Shown here: positions 1 to 6,856 of the stretch, piece by piece
Layout of the letters: each line of letters opens with the position of its first letter
How positions within the stretch are numbered: position 1 is the stretch's first letter
Assembly: GCF_002104765.1 (NCBI RefSeq)
Contig: NZ_NCXM01000044.1
Coordinates: forward strand, 1 to 39,937
Direction of reading: 5' to 3'
Length of the DNA stretch: 39,937 bases
Source: Mycolicibacterium vulneris
GTDB lineage: Bacteria > Actinomycetota > Actinomycetes > Mycobacteriales > Mycobacteriaceae
Notes under the pieces: generated by a model
Seen by the model: the letters and a program-made list of their open reading frames with translations, nothing else
Told to the model about the DNA's origin: nothing
The model's database searches: none
Translations under genes and position numbers: made by a program

Positions 1-42
1 CGTGACCGCTGCAAGAATGAGCGTCTTTCGGACGTTCTTCAA
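1..42 (-). CDS. rpfE: Resuscitation-promoting factor E, N-terminal fragment cut by the window edge
   Basis: The minus strand opens with TTG and reads MKNVRKTLILAAVT before the window ends. This resembles the start of M. tuberculosis RpfE (MKNARTTLIAAA from memory), and the gene sits next to mobA as Rv2450c lies near Rv2453c. The visible residues are the basic n-region and the beginning of the hydrophobic core of a signal peptide. RpfE is a secreted peptidoglycan-cleaving enzyme that helps dormant cells resume growth; its catalytic domain is outside the window. The start is supported by GAAAGG at 50-55, seven bases before TTG. The call rests on only 14 residues plus synteny. Confidence 0.8.
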   Translation of the reverse strand, partial: MKNVRKTLILAAVT

Positions 43-49
43 GTTTTTT

Positions 50-55
50 CCTTTC
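50..55 (-). promoter_or_regulatory. Shine-Dalgarno sequence of rpfE
   Basis: Minus strand GAAAGG followed by seven bases (AAAAAAC) and the TTG start of rpfE. It decides the non-ATG start. Confidence 0.7.
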
Positions 56-67
56 GCGGTGCGCGCG

Positions 68-186
68 CCAAAGCAAGCCCACGGGTGTGGGCTGAAGCTG
101 TCTGGTTGATGCCTGCTTTGAAACGTGCCGTCTGGGTCAGGCACGGTAGCGGCGGGCCAAGTCTGCCCGGCGGGTGTTACCCACCG
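68..186 (-). promoter_or_regulatory. Hairpin-rich 5' leader of rpfE, possible cis-regulatory RNA
   Basis: Four compact hairpins lie between 68 and 186, just upstream of rpfE. 69-75 pairs with 114-120 (CAAAGCA with TGCTTTG) and encloses the perfect stem 76-82 with 87-93 (AGCCCAC, loop of four). 124-129 pairs with 140-145 (CGTGCC with GGCACG). 153-157 pairs with 165-169 (CGGGC with GCCCG). 172-175 pairs with 179-182. The last stem ends about 26 bases before the start codon. Mycobacterial rpfA carries a ydaO-type c-di-AMP riboswitch, but I cannot find that motif's conserved core here, so the class is unknown. Confidence 0.45.
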
Positions 187-436
187 ACCACAGTCGGGCT
201 TTCGCCGTCCGTGGCACCGCTCGCACGCGGATCCGTGGATTCAATTATTTGATTACTCTTCCGTAACCCGTTCTGGGCTAACAGGGACCGTAGAAGACCC
301 TGGCGCATTCGTCATCTTCGGAAATCGGATATCTCGGTTCGGTAACGGGCCGATCACGCCGTGGTATCCCGCCCATTTGCGCAGGTCATGGCGGCGTGTT
401 CCGAATCAGCGCTCGAACGGAACAGCCAAGCGAATG

Positions 437-450
437 GTGAGCCGAATCAC
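437..450. promoter_or_regulatory. CRP-like dyad GTGA-N6-TCAC
   Basis: GTGAGCCGAATCAC matches both inner half-sites of the mycobacterial CRP (Rv3676) consensus TGTGA-N6-TCACA; G and C flank it in place of T and A. It lies about 395 bases upstream of rpfE in non-coding DNA. A second, weaker match follows 23 bases further on. Confidence 0.45.
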
Positions 451-458
451 CTGAGTTT

Positions 459-474
459 TGTGAGCTGGCGCACG
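459..474. promoter_or_regulatory. Second, weaker CRP-like site
   Basis: TGTGA-GCTGGC-GCACG has one perfect and one partial half-site (8 of 10 consensus positions), centred 23 bp from the dyad at 437-450. Confidence 0.3.
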
Positions 475-1138
475 TTTATTTTCAGTCTGTCGCCGATTGG
501 CCAGCGCTTCAATGGATCCGAACGCGCCGGCCGCAAACCGGCGTAGAGTACCGTAAGCCACCCGGGCTGCAAGGCACCCATGCAGCCCGACGATCAAGAA
601 CGCCGATCATATCGGCTTCTACTGCGCGCCAGCATATTCGACTGAATACATCGCTCCGCGACCATGTTTTCCATGCCGATTGCGCGTGCGCACCGTATTG
701 CCTTGCTCAGCAACAGATTTCGTTAATAACGCACGGCGGCAACGGCTTTCGATCGCCTCGGCAAAGCCGAGGACTTACCATCGGCAACGGGCGCGGCGCC
801 GCCAAGCGCGTAATGCCAATCGACAGGGCGCGCGCGATTTCAAAAAGTCGATTTTGTCGAAATGGCTTACGGCTCTTAGCGAAGGACCCGGGCGTCGTGC
901 GCCGCCCGAACCGCCGGACGCTATTGAGGGGATCCTCAAATCGACACTGCTACAACAGATCACGATGGCGAGCCAAGAAATATTTCCGCATTGACGTCGT
1001 CGTCGGAATGCCGAATTGCGCGGTGCGTATTCCAGAAATACTGAAATAACTAATGCCGTGTTTACGGCGCGCGTTGGCAGCGGCGTCGAATTGTCGAAAC
1101 GTAGAGTCCGCCGGCTCGATCCGCCCGGCGCTCCGCCG

Positions 1139-1744
1139 TCAGCCCCGCGACTGCGCCAGAGCGAGCAGGTCTCTCTCCGTGTTGACGTTAGCCAGGAAGC
1201 GCGATTCCGGCAGCACGATCTGCTGTGCGTCCGAGGCGTCGATCAGGGCGCGCATGGAACGGGCGCCGCCGGCCACCAGGCCGTCGATCCGCTCGGCCAG
1301 ATCGGTGCGGTACACCGCAGCCAGGTAGTGGCTGCGACCGTCCCACGGCAACACGATCTCGGCGTTGGTCTCGGTGGCCAGCTGCACCAGCTCGTCGATC
1401 AATTCCGCGGACAGCAACGGCATGTCGACGGCGCAGACGAAGGCATACCGGGCGCCCGCCTCCGCAGCCGCCCGCAGTCCGCGTCCGGTCGCCGGCAGCG
1501 GCCCCTGGCCGCGCACCTCGTCGCGGACGACCTGCGCCTGCACCGCGGGCAATGGTTGGCCCGGCGCGGCCATCACAAAAACGGGTTCGCAGCGCTGCGC
1601 GATGACCCCCGCGACGTATTCGAGGAGCGTCGCCGCACCGCGGGGGCCGGGCAGGGTGGCCTTGTCACGGCCCATCCGCCGCGATTCACCGCCGGCCAGC
1701 ACGATCCCCGCTAGCGACCCGGCCTTTTTCCCTGTGTCGGGCAT
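1139..1744 (-). CDS. mobA: Molybdenum cofactor guanylyltransferase
   Basis: 201 aa. MobA transfers GMP from GTP to molybdopterin in the cytoplasm, giving the guanine dinucleotide cofactor of DMSO-reductase-type molybdoenzymes. The nucleotidyltransferase signature LAGGESRRMGRDKA is at residues 16-29, and a CAVDMPLL segment (about 104-111) fits the metal-binding Asp region of the fold. The ATG at 1744 gives the normal family length; the frame stays open upstream but there only shadows korB. It begins 13 bases after the korB stop on the same strand, so it is probably co-transcribed with korAB, as in Rv2455c-Rv2453c. Confidence 0.93.
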   Translation of the reverse strand: MPDTGKKAGSLAGIVLAGGESRRMGRDKATLPGPRGAATLLEYVAGVIAQRCEPVFVMAAPGQPLPAVQAQVVRDEVRGQGPLPATGRGLRAAAEAGARYAFVCAVDMPLLSAELIDELVQLATETNAEIVLPWDGRSHYLAAVYRTDLAERIDGLVAGGARSMRALIDASDAQQIVLPESRFLANVNTERDLLALAQSRG

Positions 1745-1757
1745 CTGGTCGCCCACG

Positions 1758-2858
1758 TCAGTCGACGCTCCAGGTGTCGCGCCCGCGCAGCAGCGATTGC
1801 AGCGCGGCGGAGTCGAACGGCTTCGCCGACTGGGCCGCCTGCACCTGCGCGCGCGCCGCGTCGTCGTAGGTGGGCCGGCTGATGTTGCGGAAGATGCCCA
1901 GCACGGTGTGATCGAGGTTCTGGTCCGACAACCGGGACAGGGCGAAGGCGTAGGCCGAGTTGTCGCTGTGCGCGTCGTGCACCACGATCTCGTCGACCGA
2001 CACGTCGGCCGTCTTGGCCACCTCCAGGCCGAAACCCGACTTGACCACGCAGTATTCGCCGTTGGCGCCGAACACAATTGGCTCGCCCTGGCGGACGTTG
2101 ATGACCCGCTCCTCGGCGCCTTCCTTTCGCAGCGCGTCGAACGAGCCGTCGTTGAAGATCGGGCAGTCCTGCAGGATCTCAACCACGGCGGCGCCCCGGT
2201 GCCCAGCAGCGGCGCGCAGCACCTCGGTCAGTCCGTTGCGGTCGGAGTCCAGCGCGCGACCGACGAAGGTCGCCTCGGCGCCCAGCGCCAGCGACACCGG
2301 GTTGAACGGGTGGTCCAGCGATCCCATCGGGGTCGACTTGGTGACCTTGCCGACCTCTGATGTCGGCGAGTACTGCCCCTTGGTCAGACCGTAGATCCGG
2401 TTGTTGAACAGCAGGATGGTGATGTTGACGTTACGGCGCAGCGCGTGGATCAGGTGGTTACCCCCGATCGACAACGCGTCGCCGTCACCCGTGACCACCC
2501 ACACCGAGAGGTCCTCGCGGGCCAGCGCCAAACCGGTGGCGATGGCCGGTGCGCGGCCGTGGATCGAGTGGAAACCATAGGTTTCGAGGTAGTACGGGAA
2601 CCGGCTCGAGCAGCCGATGCCGCTGATGAACACGATGTTCTCGCGGCGCAGCCCGAGGTCGGGCAGAAAGTTGCGGATGGTGTTGAGGATGACGTAGTCC
2701 CCGCAGCCCGGGCACCAACGGACCTCTTGGTCACTGGTGAAGTCCTTGGACTTCTGCGGCTGGTCCTCGGGAGTCAGCGTGGGGACCCCGTCGTTTTTGG
2801 TCAACTTCGCGGTCACACCGAGGTCTTTGCCCGCCAGGTTGCCGATCACGTCAGTCAC
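1758..2858 (-). CDS. korB: 2-oxoglutarate:ferredoxin oxidoreductase subunit beta
   Basis: 366 aa. KorB binds thiamine diphosphate and an iron-sulfur cluster and, with KorA, converts 2-oxoglutarate and CoA to succinyl-CoA while reducing ferredoxin, a TCA-cycle step that avoids NAD-linked 2-oxoglutarate dehydrogenase. CPGCGDY and GIGCSSR hold likely cluster cysteines, and the stretch from GDGDALSIG to NNRIYGLTKGQ is the thiamine diphosphate/Mg site. The start is GTG at 2856-2858. An in-frame TGA at 2874-2876 rules out a longer protein, and AGGAGG at 2869-2874 is the ribosome binding site. Start and binding site lie in or at the edge of a MIRU-like repeat inserted after korA. Confidence 0.95.
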   Translation of the reverse strand: MTDVIGNLAGKDLGVTAKLTKNDGVPTLTPEDQPQKSKDFTSDQEVRWCPGCGDYVILNTIRNFLPDLGLRRENIVFISGIGCSSRFPYYLETYGFHSIHGRAPAIATGLALAREDLSVWVVTGDGDALSIGGNHLIHALRRNVNITILLFNNRIYGLTKGQYSPTSEVGKVTKSTPMGSLDHPFNPVSLALGAEATFVGRALDSDRNGLTEVLRAAAGHRGAAVVEILQDCPIFNDGSFDALRKEGAEERVINVRQGEPIVFGANGEYCVVKSGFGLEVAKTADVSVDEIVVHDAHSDNSAYAFALSRLSDQNLDHTVLGIFRNISRPTYDDAARAQVQAAQSAKPFDSAALQSLLRGRDTWSVD

Positions 2859-2961
2859 GAGCGCCGCTCCTCCTCATCGCTTCGCTCTGCATTGTCGCGG
2901 CGCATGTCACGAGCACCGCTTCGTCATCGCTTCGCTCTATGTTGTGGCCGGCCGGAACCAT
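2854..2961 (-). repeat. MIRU-like tandem repeat, two imperfect units, between korA and korB
   Basis: Unit one (2906-2961, 56 bp) and unit two (2854-2905, 52 bp) both carry AGAGCGAAGCGATGA and end in GCTCGTGAC on the minus strand. Unit two also has GATGAGGAGGAGCGGCGC. This resembles M. tuberculosis MIRU units (GATGCAGAGCGCAGCGATGA type, from memory), which often sit at stop/start junctions inside operons. Here the repeat separates korA from korB by 111 bases and places an AGGAGG motif before the korB GTG. Confidence 0.75.
2869..2874 (-). promoter_or_regulatory. Repeat-borne Shine-Dalgarno sequence of korB
   Basis: Minus strand AGGAGG, within a longer GAGGAGGAG, 8-10 bases before GTG at 2858. 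It belongs to unit two of the MIRU-like repeat and is the only strong ribosome binding site between korA and korB. Confidence 0.7.
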
Positions 2962-2969
2962 TACTGAGC

Positions 2970-4949
2970 TCATGCGCCCGCTCCAACCGTTGCTGCCGCC
3001 ATCTTGGCGACCATCGTCTTGTCGTTCTCCACTTCGGCCAGCGTCCCGCCTAGCGCGGCGCGGATGACGCGGCCGATCTCGTCGGCCAGGAAGGCGACAC
3101 CCTGCACCTTGCTCACCGATTGCACGTCCACCAGGTACTTGCCCCGCAGCAGGAACGCCAGCTGGCCCAGGTTCATTTCCGGCGCCACCACCTGCGGGTA
3201 CCGCCGCAGCACCTCACCCAGATTGGCCGGGAAGGGGTTGAGGTAGCGCAAGTGGGCGTGCGCCACCTTGATGCCCTTGCGCCGCGCGCGCCGGCAGGCC
3301 TCACCGATCGGGCCGTAGGAGCTGCCCCAGCCGATCAGCAGCAGCTCGGCGTCGCCGGTCGGGTCGTCGACCTCAAGATCGGGCACCGAGATCCCGTCGA
3401 TCTTCGCCTGGCGCAACCGGACCATCAGGTCGTGGTTGACCGGCTCGTAGGAGATGTTGCCGGAGCCGTTCGCCGCTTCCAGGCCGCCGATGCGGTGCTC
3501 GAGCCCTGGGGTGCCGGGCACGGCGAATTGCCGCGCCAGCGTGTCCGGGTCACGCGCGTAGGGCTGGAACGGCTCGTCCGGCTTGGCGAAGGTGTGCGTG
3601 ATGCGCTGCAGCGTGCTGACGTCCGGAATGCGCCAGGGCTCTGACCCATTGGCGATCGCGCCGTCGGACAAGACGATCACCGGGGTGTGGTAGGACACCG
3701 CGATGCGCGCCGCCTCGAGCGCGGTCTCGAAGCAGTCCGAGGGTGAGCGTGGGGCCAGCACCGCTACCGGTGACTCGCCGTTGCGGCCGAACAACGCCTG
3801 TAACAGGTCGGCCTGCTCGGTCTTGGTGGGCAGCCCGGTCGAGGGCCCGCCGCGTTGCACGTCGACGACGAGCAGCGGCAGCTCGGTCATCACGGCCAGC
3901 CCGAGCGCCTCGGACTTGAGCGAAATGCCCGGGCCGGAGGTGGTGGTGACGCCCAGCGCGCCGCCATACGAGGCGCCGATGGCCGCGCAGATGCCACCGA
4001 TCTCGTCCTCGGCCTGGAAGGTAATAACGTTGAAGTTCTTGTGCTTGGACAGCTCGTGCAGGATGTCGGAGGCCGGCGTGATCGGGTAGCTGCCGAGCAT
4101 GACCGGAATGTCCGCCAGCTGACCGGCCGCGACGATCCCGTATGCCAGCGCGGTGTTGCCCGAGATCTGGCGGTATTCGCCGGACGGCAGGGTCGCCCGG
4201 GACACCTCGTAGGTGGTCCCGAAGGCCTCGGTCGTTTCGCCGTAGTTCCAGCCCGCCTTCAGCGCCAGCACGTTGGTCTCGGCGACCTCGGGCTTGCGGG
4301 CGAACTTCTCCCGGATGAACTTCTCGCTGGTTTCGATCGGCCGGCCGTACATCCACGAGAGCAGACCCAGCGCGAACATGTTCTTGGCGCGCTGGCCGTC
4401 CTTCTTCGTGGCGCCGATCGTCTCGACCGCCCCGAGCGTCAGCGTGGTCATCGCGACGGAATGCACCACGTAGTCGGACAACTCGTCGGTCTCGAGGGGG
4501 TTGGTGACGTAGCCGACCTTGGTCAGGTTGCGCTTTGTGAACTCATCGGAGTTCGCGATCACCATTCCACCGCGGGGCAGGTCACCGATATTGGCTTTGA
4601 GCGCAGCGGGATTCATCGCGACGAGGACGTCGGGCCGGTCGCCAGCGGTCAGGATGTCGTAGTCGGCGATCTGAATCTGGAAGGACGAGACGCCGGGTAG
4701 CGTGCCTGCAGGGGCGCGGATCTCCGCGGGATAGTTGGGCTGGGTGGCGAGGTCGTTGCCGAAAAGCGCTGCCTCGGATGTGAAGCGGTCACCGGTGAGC
4801 TGCATGCCGTCCCCGGAGTCCCCGGCGAAGCGAATGACGACCTGTTCGAGGCGCTGACGGGCAGATCCGTTGGGGGAAGCCCCATTCTGTGAGTCTGATC
4901 CGGCTCCACTGCCGTTCGGATCCACGTCTTTGCCCTCCACTTTGCTCAC
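2970..4949 (-). CDS. korA: 2-oxoglutarate:ferredoxin oxidoreductase subunit alpha (gamma-alpha fusion)
   Basis: 659 aa, about the length of M. tuberculosis Rv2455c. The N-terminal third is the gamma-type catalytic domain (IRFAGDSGDGMQLTGDRF near residues 39-56, then AEIRAPAGTLPGVSSFQIQ). The rest is the alpha part with the pyrimidine-binding domain of the oxidoreductase (YPITPASDILHEL, QAEDEIGGICAAIGASYGG, TTTSGPGISLKSEALGLA). It works with KorB in the TCA cycle. The start is GTG (VSKVEGKD); the first 30 residues are a low-complexity Asn/Gly/Ser stretch, so a somewhat later start is possible. A TAACCT box and a 13-bp palindrome lie just upstream. Confidence 0.95.
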   Translation of the reverse strand: MSKVEGKDVDPNGSGAGSDSQNGASPNGSARQRLEQVVIRFAGDSGDGMQLTGDRFTSEAALFGNDLATQPNYPAEIRAPAGTLPGVSSFQIQIADYDILTAGDRPDVLVAMNPAALKANIGDLPRGGMVIANSDEFTKRNLTKVGYVTNPLETDELSDYVVHSVAMTTLTLGAVETIGATKKDGQRAKNMFALGLLSWMYGRPIETSEKFIREKFARKPEVAETNVLALKAGWNYGETTEAFGTTYEVSRATLPSGEYRQISGNTALAYGIVAAGQLADIPVMLGSYPITPASDILHELSKHKNFNVITFQAEDEIGGICAAIGASYGGALGVTTTSGPGISLKSEALGLAVMTELPLLVVDVQRGGPSTGLPTKTEQADLLQALFGRNGESPVAVLAPRSPSDCFETALEAARIAVSYHTPVIVLSDGAIANGSEPWRIPDVSTLQRITHTFAKPDEPFQPYARDPDTLARQFAVPGTPGLEHRIGGLEAANGSGNISYEPVNHDLMVRLRQAKIDGISVPDLEVDDPTGDAELLLIGWGSSYGPIGEACRRARRKGIKVAHAHLRYLNPFPANLGEVLRRYPQVVAPEMNLGQLAFLLRGKYLVDVQSVSKVQGVAFLADEIGRVIRAALGGTLAEVENDKTMVAKMAAATVGAGA

Positions 4950-4972
4950 CGGACAGACACTGCGCGCGAACT

Positions 4973-4978
4973 AGGTTA
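4973..4978 (-). promoter_or_regulatory. Putative -10 element of korA
   Basis: Minus strand TAACCT fits the actinobacterial TANNNT box and ends 23 bases before the korA GTG, leaving a short leader. The palindrome at 4986-4998 would cover the spacer and -35 area. Confidence 0.4.
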
Positions 4979-4985
4979 CGCCCGT

Positions 4986-4998
4986 GAAAGTGACTTTC
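4986..4998. promoter_or_regulatory. 13-bp perfect palindrome at the korA promoter
   Basis: GAAAGTGACTTTC reads as GAAAGT-N-ACTTTC on both strands. It lies 7 bases upstream of the putative -10 box, a typical position for a repressor operator. No regulator gene is adjacent, so the protein is unknown. Confidence 0.4.
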
Positions 4999-5117
4999 CG
5001 GCCGTCTCGGTTTGATGTCACTGGAAGTATCAATTATGGCACTTATTTCCGGTCGCCATCGCCGTGCCTGAGTCGTCATCTCGGCCGCGTCGGCATCCAA
5101 AAGACGACGTCAGCGAC

Positions 5118-5137
5118 GTGCTACTGATCAGTAGCAC
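5118..5137. promoter_or_regulatory. 20-bp perfect palindrome between clpX and korA
   Basis: GTGCTACTGATCAGTAGCAC is its own reverse complement over all 20 bases, with no loop and no T-tract on either side. That favours a protein-binding operator (TetR-like size) over a terminator. It is 98 bp past the clpX stop and about 170 bp before korA. Confidence 0.55.
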
Positions 5138-5235
5138 AGCAAACTGTGGCGTTGGTCACGTCGACGTGCGTCGCGCGTGCAGCAAAACTACGCCAGGCGG
5201 CCGGGCGATTGGGCCGGCCGGGATACTGGACGAAC

Positions 5236-6516
5236 TTAGGCGCTCTTGTCCCGACGCTCGGAACGGGAAGGCTTGCGCGGCACGATCGTCGGCAAGACGT
5301 TGTCCTGGACGGTCTCCTTGGTCACCACGACCTTGGCGACGTCGTCGCGGCTCGGGATGTCGTACATCACCGGCAGTAGGACCTCTTCCATGATGGCCCG
5401 CAGGCCACGGGCGCCGGTGCCGCGGTGGATCGCCTGGTCGGCGATCGCTTCCAGGGCGTCGTCGGTGAACTCGAGCTCGACATTGTCCATCTCGAAGAGC
5501 CGGGTGTACTGCTTGACCAGCGCGTTCTTCGGCTCGGACAGGATCTTGACCAGCGATTCGCGGTCCAGGTTGGTGACCGACGCGACCACAGGGAGCCGGC
5601 CGATGAACTCGGGGATCAGGCCGAACTTGATCAGGTCCTCGGGCATCACTTCGGCGAAGTGATCGGTGGTGTCGATCTCGGCCTTGGAGCGCACCTCGGC
5701 GCCGAAGCCCAGGCCGCGCTTGCCGACGCGCTCGTAGATGATCTTCTCCAGGCCCGCGAAGGCCCCGGCGACGATGAACAGCACGTTGGTGGTGTCGATC
5801 TGGATGAACTCCTGGTGCGGGTGCTTGCGCCCACCCTGCGGGGGAACCGAGGCCTGGGTGCCTTCCAGGATCTTCAGCAAGGCCTGCTGGACGCCTTCTC
5901 CGGAGACGTCGCGGGTGATCGACGGGTTTTCGCTCTTGCGGGCGATCTTGTCGACCTCGTCGATGTAGATGATGCCGGTCTCGGCACGCTTGACGTCGTA
6001 GTCGGCGGCCTGGATCAGCTTGAGCAAGATGTTCTCGACGTCCTCACCGACGTAACCGGCTTCCGTCAGGGCGGTGGCGTCGGCGATCGCGAACGGGACG
6101 TTGAGCATCTTGGCGAGCGTCTGGGCGAGGTAGGTCTTGCCGCAACCGGTCGGTCCGAGCATCAAGATGTTGGACTTGGTCAGCTCGACCGGCTCGTGCC
6201 GTGAGTCCCGGCCCTTTTCACCGGCCTGGATCCGCTTGTAGTGGTTGTAGACGGCCACGGCCAGCGTCCGCTTGGCGGTGTCCTGCCCGATGACGTATCC
6301 CTCCAGGAACTCCCGGATCTCGACCGGCTTAGGGAGTTCATCAAGCTTCACGTCGTCGGCGTCGGCGAGCTCCTCTTCGATGATCTCGTTGCAGAGATCG
6401 ATGCATTCATCGCAGATGTATACGCCGGGGCCAGCAATGAGTTTCTTGACCTGCTTCTGGCTCTTCCCGCAGAACGAGCACTTCAGCAGGTCACCGCCGT
6501 CTCCGATGCGCGCCAT
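5236..6516 (-). CDS. clpX: ATP-dependent Clp protease ATP-binding subunit ClpX
   Basis: 426 aa, full length. ClpX is the AAA+ unfoldase that recognises tagged substrates such as SsrA-tagged proteins and threads them into the ClpP1P2 chamber. The N-terminal zinc domain has C13, C16, C35 and C38. Walker A GPTGCGKT is at 121-128, the pore loop GYVGEDVE at about 154-161, Walker B IIYIDEVDK at 182-190, followed by the RKH loop (GGRKHPHQ). The ATG follows GGAAGTAGG about a dozen bases upstream. It is separated from clpP1P2 by the oppositely oriented mmuM, so it needs its own promoter; I see no certain one. Confidence 0.98.
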   Translation of the reverse strand: MARIGDGGDLLKCSFCGKSQKQVKKLIAGPGVYICDECIDLCNEIIEEELADADDVKLDELPKPVEIREFLEGYVIGQDTAKRTLAVAVYNHYKRIQAGEKGRDSRHEPVELTKSNILMLGPTGCGKTYLAQTLAKMLNVPFAIADATALTEAGYVGEDVENILLKLIQAADYDVKRAETGIIYIDEVDKIARKSENPSITRDVSGEGVQQALLKILEGTQASVPPQGGRKHPHQEFIQIDTTNVLFIVAGAFAGLEKIIYERVGKRGLGFGAEVRSKAEIDTTDHFAEVMPEDLIKFGLIPEFIGRLPVVASVTNLDRESLVKILSEPKNALVKQYTRLFEMDNVELEFTDDALEAIADQAIHRGTGARGLRAIMEEVLLPVMYDIPSRDDVAKVVVTKETVQDNVLPTIVPRKPSRSERRDKSA

Positions 6517-6844
6517 GGTGCTGAGGGCCTACTTCCTGTTCGCCGTTGGTCTTGCCTGTCCCCGCATGTATTCACCGACGCTACCCGTTTGTTCGGGCCC
6601 GAGGCGACCATAAGGGCCGAATCGCGTCCATGCTATTTGCGGGAGTTCATGCCTGTTCCGTATGGATGAAACATATAGCCAGACGGCGCCCGTCACTCGC
6701 GAAAGGCGCGCTTTGCGTGTCTTTGGCGTGTCGCGGTTGTGATGCGACCGAGGCTGGCTCCCCTCCGACCTTGCTTCGGTGTGGAGGTGCCGACCCAACG
6801 CCAACAATCACGCGAGGCCTGGGCGGACCCCCAAGAATTCACCC
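6517..6844. other. Divergent intergenic region of clpX and mmuM
   Basis: About 330 bp without a supported gene. A minus-strand TATGTT near 6670 could be a clpX -10 box, but no -35 partner is clear. The mmuM promoter lies at the right end. Nothing else stands out. Confidence 0.5.
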
Positions 6845-6850
6845 TACAGT
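6845..6850 (+). promoter_or_regulatory. -10 element of leaderless mmuM
   Basis: TACAGT (TANNNT) is followed by six bases and then the GTG at 6857, so transcription would start at or next to the start codon. No Shine-Dalgarno sequence precedes the GTG. Confidence 0.55.
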
Positions 6851-6856
6851 GGCGAC

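Larger units (their letters stand above)
43..1138. other. Long non-coding region between rpfE and mobA
   Basis: About 1.1 kb without a convincing gene. Open frames exist on both strands, but they show no third-position GC bias and no recognisable domain, and the region looks poorer in GC than its neighbours. It holds the rpfE leader (68-186), an AT-rich patch (240-270), CRP-like dyads (437-474) and hairpins at 525-543 (CGCCGG stem), 563-589 (nine-base-pair CGGGCTGCA stem), 602-616 (GCCGAT stem), 756-772 (CCTCGGC stem, AAA loop) and 924-939 (TTGAGG stem). H37Rv has the small annotated genes Rv2451 and Rv2452c here; I could not identify counterparts. Confidence 0.6.
4950..5235. other. Intergenic region between clpX and korA
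   Basis: 286 bp with no supported gene. It holds the korA promoter candidate, the palindromes at 4986-4998 and 5118-5137, and a shorter CACGTCGACGTG palindrome at 5157-5168. In H37Rv the MFS gene Rv2456c occupies this junction; no remnant is recognisable here. Confidence 0.7.

Noticed and set aside
14..49. Stem-loop AAGAA..GCGTC-TTTCG-GACGTTCTT followed by six T residues, looking like a plus-strand terminator
   Set aside because: On the minus strand the same bases are the start of rpfE (TTG AAG AAC GTC CGA AAG), and the T run is the A-rich spacer between its Shine-Dalgarno sequence and start codon.
43..186. ydaO/c-di-AMP riboswitch call for the rpfE leader
   Set aside because: The conserved GGGGTGAATC and GTCAGCTAACC-like core segments are not present; only a loose GACAGCTTCAGCC resemblance was seen.
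125..1049. Several open frames of 60-110 codons on both strands
   Set aside because: No third-position GC bias, no recognisable domain, no ribosome binding site, and mutual overlap; they are chance frames in non-coding DNA.
5157..5168. CACGTCGACGTG, 12-bp palindrome
   Set aside because: Short and composed of frequent GC-rich words; likely by chance, so not called as an operator.
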